From the NCBI GenBank assembly GCA_963801065.1, contig CAWDDG010000008.1:248001-312000 (forward strand): 64,000 nt of DNA, written 5' to 3'. The DNA comes from CAWDDG01 sp963801065. Its GTDB lineage: Bacteria > Actinomycetota > Actinomycetes > Jiangellales > Jiangellaceae. The notes beneath the pieces are model-generated. The model had not been told where the DNA came from. It saw only the letters and a list, made by a program, of their open reading frames with translations, and made no database searches. How positions within the stretch are numbered: position 1 is the first letter of the stretch; every line of letters begins with the position of its first letter. Shown here in pieces: positions 59,748 through 64,000 of the stretch. The position numbers and the translations under genes are program-made.

Positions 59748-60553
59748 CGGGCGGCTCCGTTCGGGCGAGAGACTGAGGACAGGCAATGGTTCACGAAACG
59801 GGCGCTGGCTGGGAGCAGGAGTGCCGCCTGGTCGTCGAAGAAGGCGGCCGCATCGTCGCCAGGCCAATGTTCCGGCAGCAACGCCCGAGGCAGGCCCGGG
59901 TCGGTGAACAGGAACTTTCGCCACTCGTGGACGAGCTGACTGCGGACAGCGAAGGCTTCTTCGTCGGACGGCGCCGACGGCACGGCGTCGACCAGGCCGC
60001 GGGCGTCGGCGAGCCACCGCTCGTAGGCGCGGCCCACGGCCTCGAGATCCCAGGCCCGCCGGACCAGGTCCGCATCGTCGGACTCGTGCGCCGCCGCGAA
60101 CCGCTCGGCGTGGACGTGTTCGGCGTCGAGTAGCGCGTCCAGCTCGGGAGAGGGACGCGCCGCGACCCACGCGCCATCGCCCACCGGGGCGTACCCAAGG
60201 AAGGCCAGGCCGCTGCGCAGCCGGTCGCGGGCGGCGCGGTCGACCGGCCGCTCCGGGATCAGCAGGTGCCACCGGCCGTCCCAGCCGTCGGTTGCCCGGG
60301 TGCGGTAGATGCGGGCGCCGGCATCCTCGAGCCTCCGCTCAGCACGCGCGGTCAGCGCATAGCCCGGCGACCCGTCGATCCGGCCGGGTTGGAGCCACCC
60401 CTGCTTGACCATGCGCGAGACGGCCGTGCGGACGGCCGGCGGCGCGATCCCGAGCGGCGCGAGCATCGCGACCAGGGAGGCGATCCGGGCTCGTCCGCCA
60501 CGGGACCGGAGATGGTCACCGTAGAGGTCGAAGAGCGCGGATCTGGCGTTCAC
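59744..60553 (-). CDS. paaX: PaaX family transcriptional repressor
   Basis: A 269-residue regulator. The N-terminal winged helix (LFDLYGDHLRSRGGRARIAS, LGIAPPAVRTAVSRMVKQGW) and the PaaX middle and C-terminal domains (WDGRWHLLIPERPVDRAARD, VHEWRKFLFTDPGLPRALLP) are complete. PaaX proteins repress phenylacetate genes and release on phenylacetyl-CoA. GTG 60553 gives MNARSALFDLYG as in homologues. It heads a two-gene unit with the enoyl-CoA hydratase. Confidence 0.9.
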   Translation of the reverse strand: MNARSALFDLYGDHLRSRGGRARIASLVAMLAPLGIAPPAVRTAVSRMVKQGWLQPGRIDGSPGYALTARAERRLEDAGARIYRTRATDGWDGRWHLLIPERPVDRAARDRLRSGLAFLGYAPVGDGAWVAARPSPELDALLDAEHVHAERFAAAHESDDADLVRRAWDLEAVGRAYERWLADARGLVDAVPSAPSDEEAFAVRSQLVHEWRKFLFTDPGLPRALLPEHWPGDDAAAFFDDQAALLLPASARFVNHCLSSVSRPNGAAR

Positions 60554-60727
60554 AACACGCCATCCTGCCCGGTCGCACCGATCTCGGCGCAGAGCGCCCC
60601 TGGCAGGCGTGCCCTCCCACCAGCACCGGCCATGCGGGATAATGGCCACCATCGTGTTGCACGCGGGGTCGTCTCCTGGCGATCCAGGGGGCTCGTGTGC
60701 GCGCCTGGATAGGAAAGGGGTGCGCGG

Positions 60728-60895
60728 ATGGCGGCGATGAAGCCGCGGACAGGCGACGGGCCGCTCGAGGTCACCAAGGAGGGGCGCGGCATCGTCATGC
60801 GCGTCCCACTCGAGGGTGGGGGGCGCCTGGTCGTCGAGCTCTCGGCCGACGAGGCCAACGCGCTCGGAGATGCGCTGAAAGGTGCCGCCGGCTGA
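60728..60895 (+). CDS. DUF3117 protein
   Basis: A 55-residue protein nearly identical along its length to the well-conserved actinobacterial DUF3117: MAAMKPRTGDGPLEVTKEGR and IVMRVPLEGGGRLVVELSAD. Function unknown; it is under strong conservation. AAAGGGG lies about 8 bases before ATG 60728. Confidence 0.92.
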   Translation: MAAMKPRTGDGPLEVTKEGRGIVMRVPLEGGGRLVVELSADEANALGDALKGAAG

Positions 60896-60989
60896 CGACG
60901 CTGGCGGACTGACCCGGTTCGGCCCCGGCTGGCGCAGGACTCGCGCCGGGCCGGGGCCGCGCCGCGCACTGGCCGACGAGGAGGCGCCC

Positions 60990-61104
60990 TTGACGTCCAA
61001 CACCGCGACCGACATCGTGACCGACCGGCGCCCGTTGACGGAGATCCCGGCCGGCCTGCTCGCGCTGCCCGTCTGGCCGGGTGACTACGACAGCGGGCCG
61101 TGGA

Positions 61105-61133
<29 letters not shown>
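60990..61133 (+). pseudogene. N-terminal stub of an M17 leucyl aminopeptidase
   Basis: GAGGAGG (60978-60984) lies 5 bases before TTG 60990. The frame RPLTEIPAGLLALPVWPGDY resembles the start of M17 leucyl aminopeptidases. After 47 residues it stops at 61131-61133. The rest of the gene is missing; the 3' sequence is the end of the convergent oxidoreductase. The strong ribosome site shows this was a real gene start, so a rearrangement has removed the remainder. Confidence 0.5.
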
Positions 61134-63381
<2,248 letters not shown>

Positions 63382-63430
63382 GACACGACCGTACGACTGC
63401 TCGCGCCGATCGGCCCGGCCCGGTGCGCGC

Positions 63431-63932
63431 TCAATGCGCGATCGCGACCTTCAACACGACCAGGACAAGACCCAGTGCGAGGTTGATCAGCACGGATACG
63501 ACGGTCACGCGCACCGGTGCCCCTGCCTGGCGGGTCGCCGCCACGGCCCAGGCGACCTGCCCGCAGAGCGCTGTGGCGAACGCCCACCAGGCCGCCGCGG
63601 ACGGAGTACGCTCCGAGTGCGCCGGCCACGAGCGCGGCCGCCGCCGGAGGCAAGGCGGCAAGTACGATAGGGATCTCGTCCTCTGCGGCGTGCGTCAGGG
63701 TGGACCACGTGAGCCGACCGCCGGCCACGTACTCGCCCACGGTCCGCGTGTAGACGTGCACGAGCCAGAACACCAGGCCGGTGCCGAGCAGCAGTGCCGC
63801 GAGCTCGCCGGGCGGCACGGCCACCTGGAGCGGGCTCTGGGCGACGACGACGGACGCCGCCAGCAGCGATCCGTAGACCGCGCCGGCGCTGTCGAGGCGC
63901 TCGTACCACCTCTCGCCGGTTGTCTCGATCAC
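63431..63932 (-). pseudogene. four-helix membrane protein, apparent frameshift
   Basis: From GTG 63932 (GTGA overlap with the upstream stop) the frame reads IETTGERWYERLDSAGAVYG, then membrane helices LAALLLGTGLVFWLVHVYTR and ALPPAAAALVAGALGAYSV. At about 63600 the frame is lost; the next frame continues AAAWWAFATALCGQVAWAVA and VLINLALGLVLVVLKVAIAH to 63431. One surplus base in TCCGTCCGCGG restores a protein of about 166 residues with four helices. Family not recognised; an unrestored reading yields an Arg-rich tail. Confidence 0.65.
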
Positions 63933-64000
63933 GAGCCGTGGTCCGCGGGCCGCTCCATCCACCACTCGGTGTAGTCCGCACAGCGGCCGTCGTCGTCGAA
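63929..64000 (-). CDS. C-terminus of a SnoaL-like protein (cut by window edge)
   Basis: The last 23 residues of a minus-strand gene are visible: FDDDGRCADYTEWWMERP, then stop at 63929-63931. This ending is typical of SnoaL/NTF2-like proteins. The stop overlaps the start of the next gene. The rest lies outside the window. Confidence 0.55.
   Translation of the reverse strand, partial: FDDDGRCADYTEWWMERPADHGS

Overview
This window comes from a high-GC actinobacterium. Two genes of the mycothiol system (mca, cut by the left edge, and mshB at 42298), a DUF3117 protein, FolP2, DUF1707 and DUF4245 proteins, DapC/DapD/DapE of the succinylase lysine route, a four-subunit fumarate reductase close to the mycobacterial type, many GTG starts and many -10 boxes 6-8 bases from a start codon (leaderless transcripts) all point that way. 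The genus cannot be fixed from sequence alone; a member of the Jiangellales or Propionibacteriales would fit, but that is a guess.

Layout. 1-7485: mca, a small membrane protein, a DUF255 thioredoxin-fold protein, a conserved actinobacterial protein, hemolysin III, a cis-prenyltransferase and a PIN-PhoH ATPase. 7390-10997: a large nested palindrome, fumC, a spermidine synthase-like gene and a decayed IS110 element. 10998-15367: a four-gene sugar ABC importer (binding protein, two permeases, ATPase). 15453-19754: a broken DUF1707 gene, a MerR/TOBE regulator with modABC, and a frameshifted DUF4245 gene. 19796-25151: xseB/xseA, ispH, rmuC and ychF. 25152-27846: a lower-GC accessory patch with IS256 debris, a six-helix membrane protein of unknown role and gene fragments. 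27847-29673: small stand-alone genes. 29706-33210: sdhCAB preceded by a possible 31-codon leader. 33327-34078: a PIN/RHH toxin-antitoxin pair. 34219-42239: typA, then a dipeptide/oligopeptide importer (dppA-B-C-D-F, dppF frameshifted). 42298-45339: mshB and a VanW protein. 45409-52665: acetyltransferase, ferredoxin, dapC, a secreted wall-hydrolase-like protein, dapD, VOC protein, dapE and a LOG protein. 52760-56246: frdABCD with a small Cys protein in front. 56310-64000: TfoX-like, folP2, DivIVA-like, SRPBCC, tagI, enoyl-CoA hydratase with PaaX, DUF3117, an aminopeptidase stub, a YdeP-type molybdopterin oxidoreductase, and two genes at the right edge.

How it works together. The window carries core metabolism (TCA fumarase, an SDH and an FRD complex, isoprenoids, lysine/peptidoglycan precursors, folate), thiol protection, and three ABC importers. 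The molybdate importer could feed the molybdopterin oxidoreductase at 61105. Most of it is ordinary chromosomal backbone. Transferred or decaying DNA is confined to 9605-10790, 25152-27846 and perhaps the 61 kb junction.

Unusual points: (a) two long perfect hairpins sharing the core GTTGATCATGCAA fill gaps between convergent genes and supply the stop codon of one gene in each pair, with a third unrelated nested palindrome next to fumC; (b) a candidate leader peptide whose stop touches the sdhC start; (c) several genes broken by single-base frameshifts, nearly all of the extra-base kind, which suggests assembly error; (d) an aminopeptidase truncated exactly where the hairpin sequence recurs as a half-site. 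I saw no CRISPR array, tRNA, rRNA or complete mobile element.
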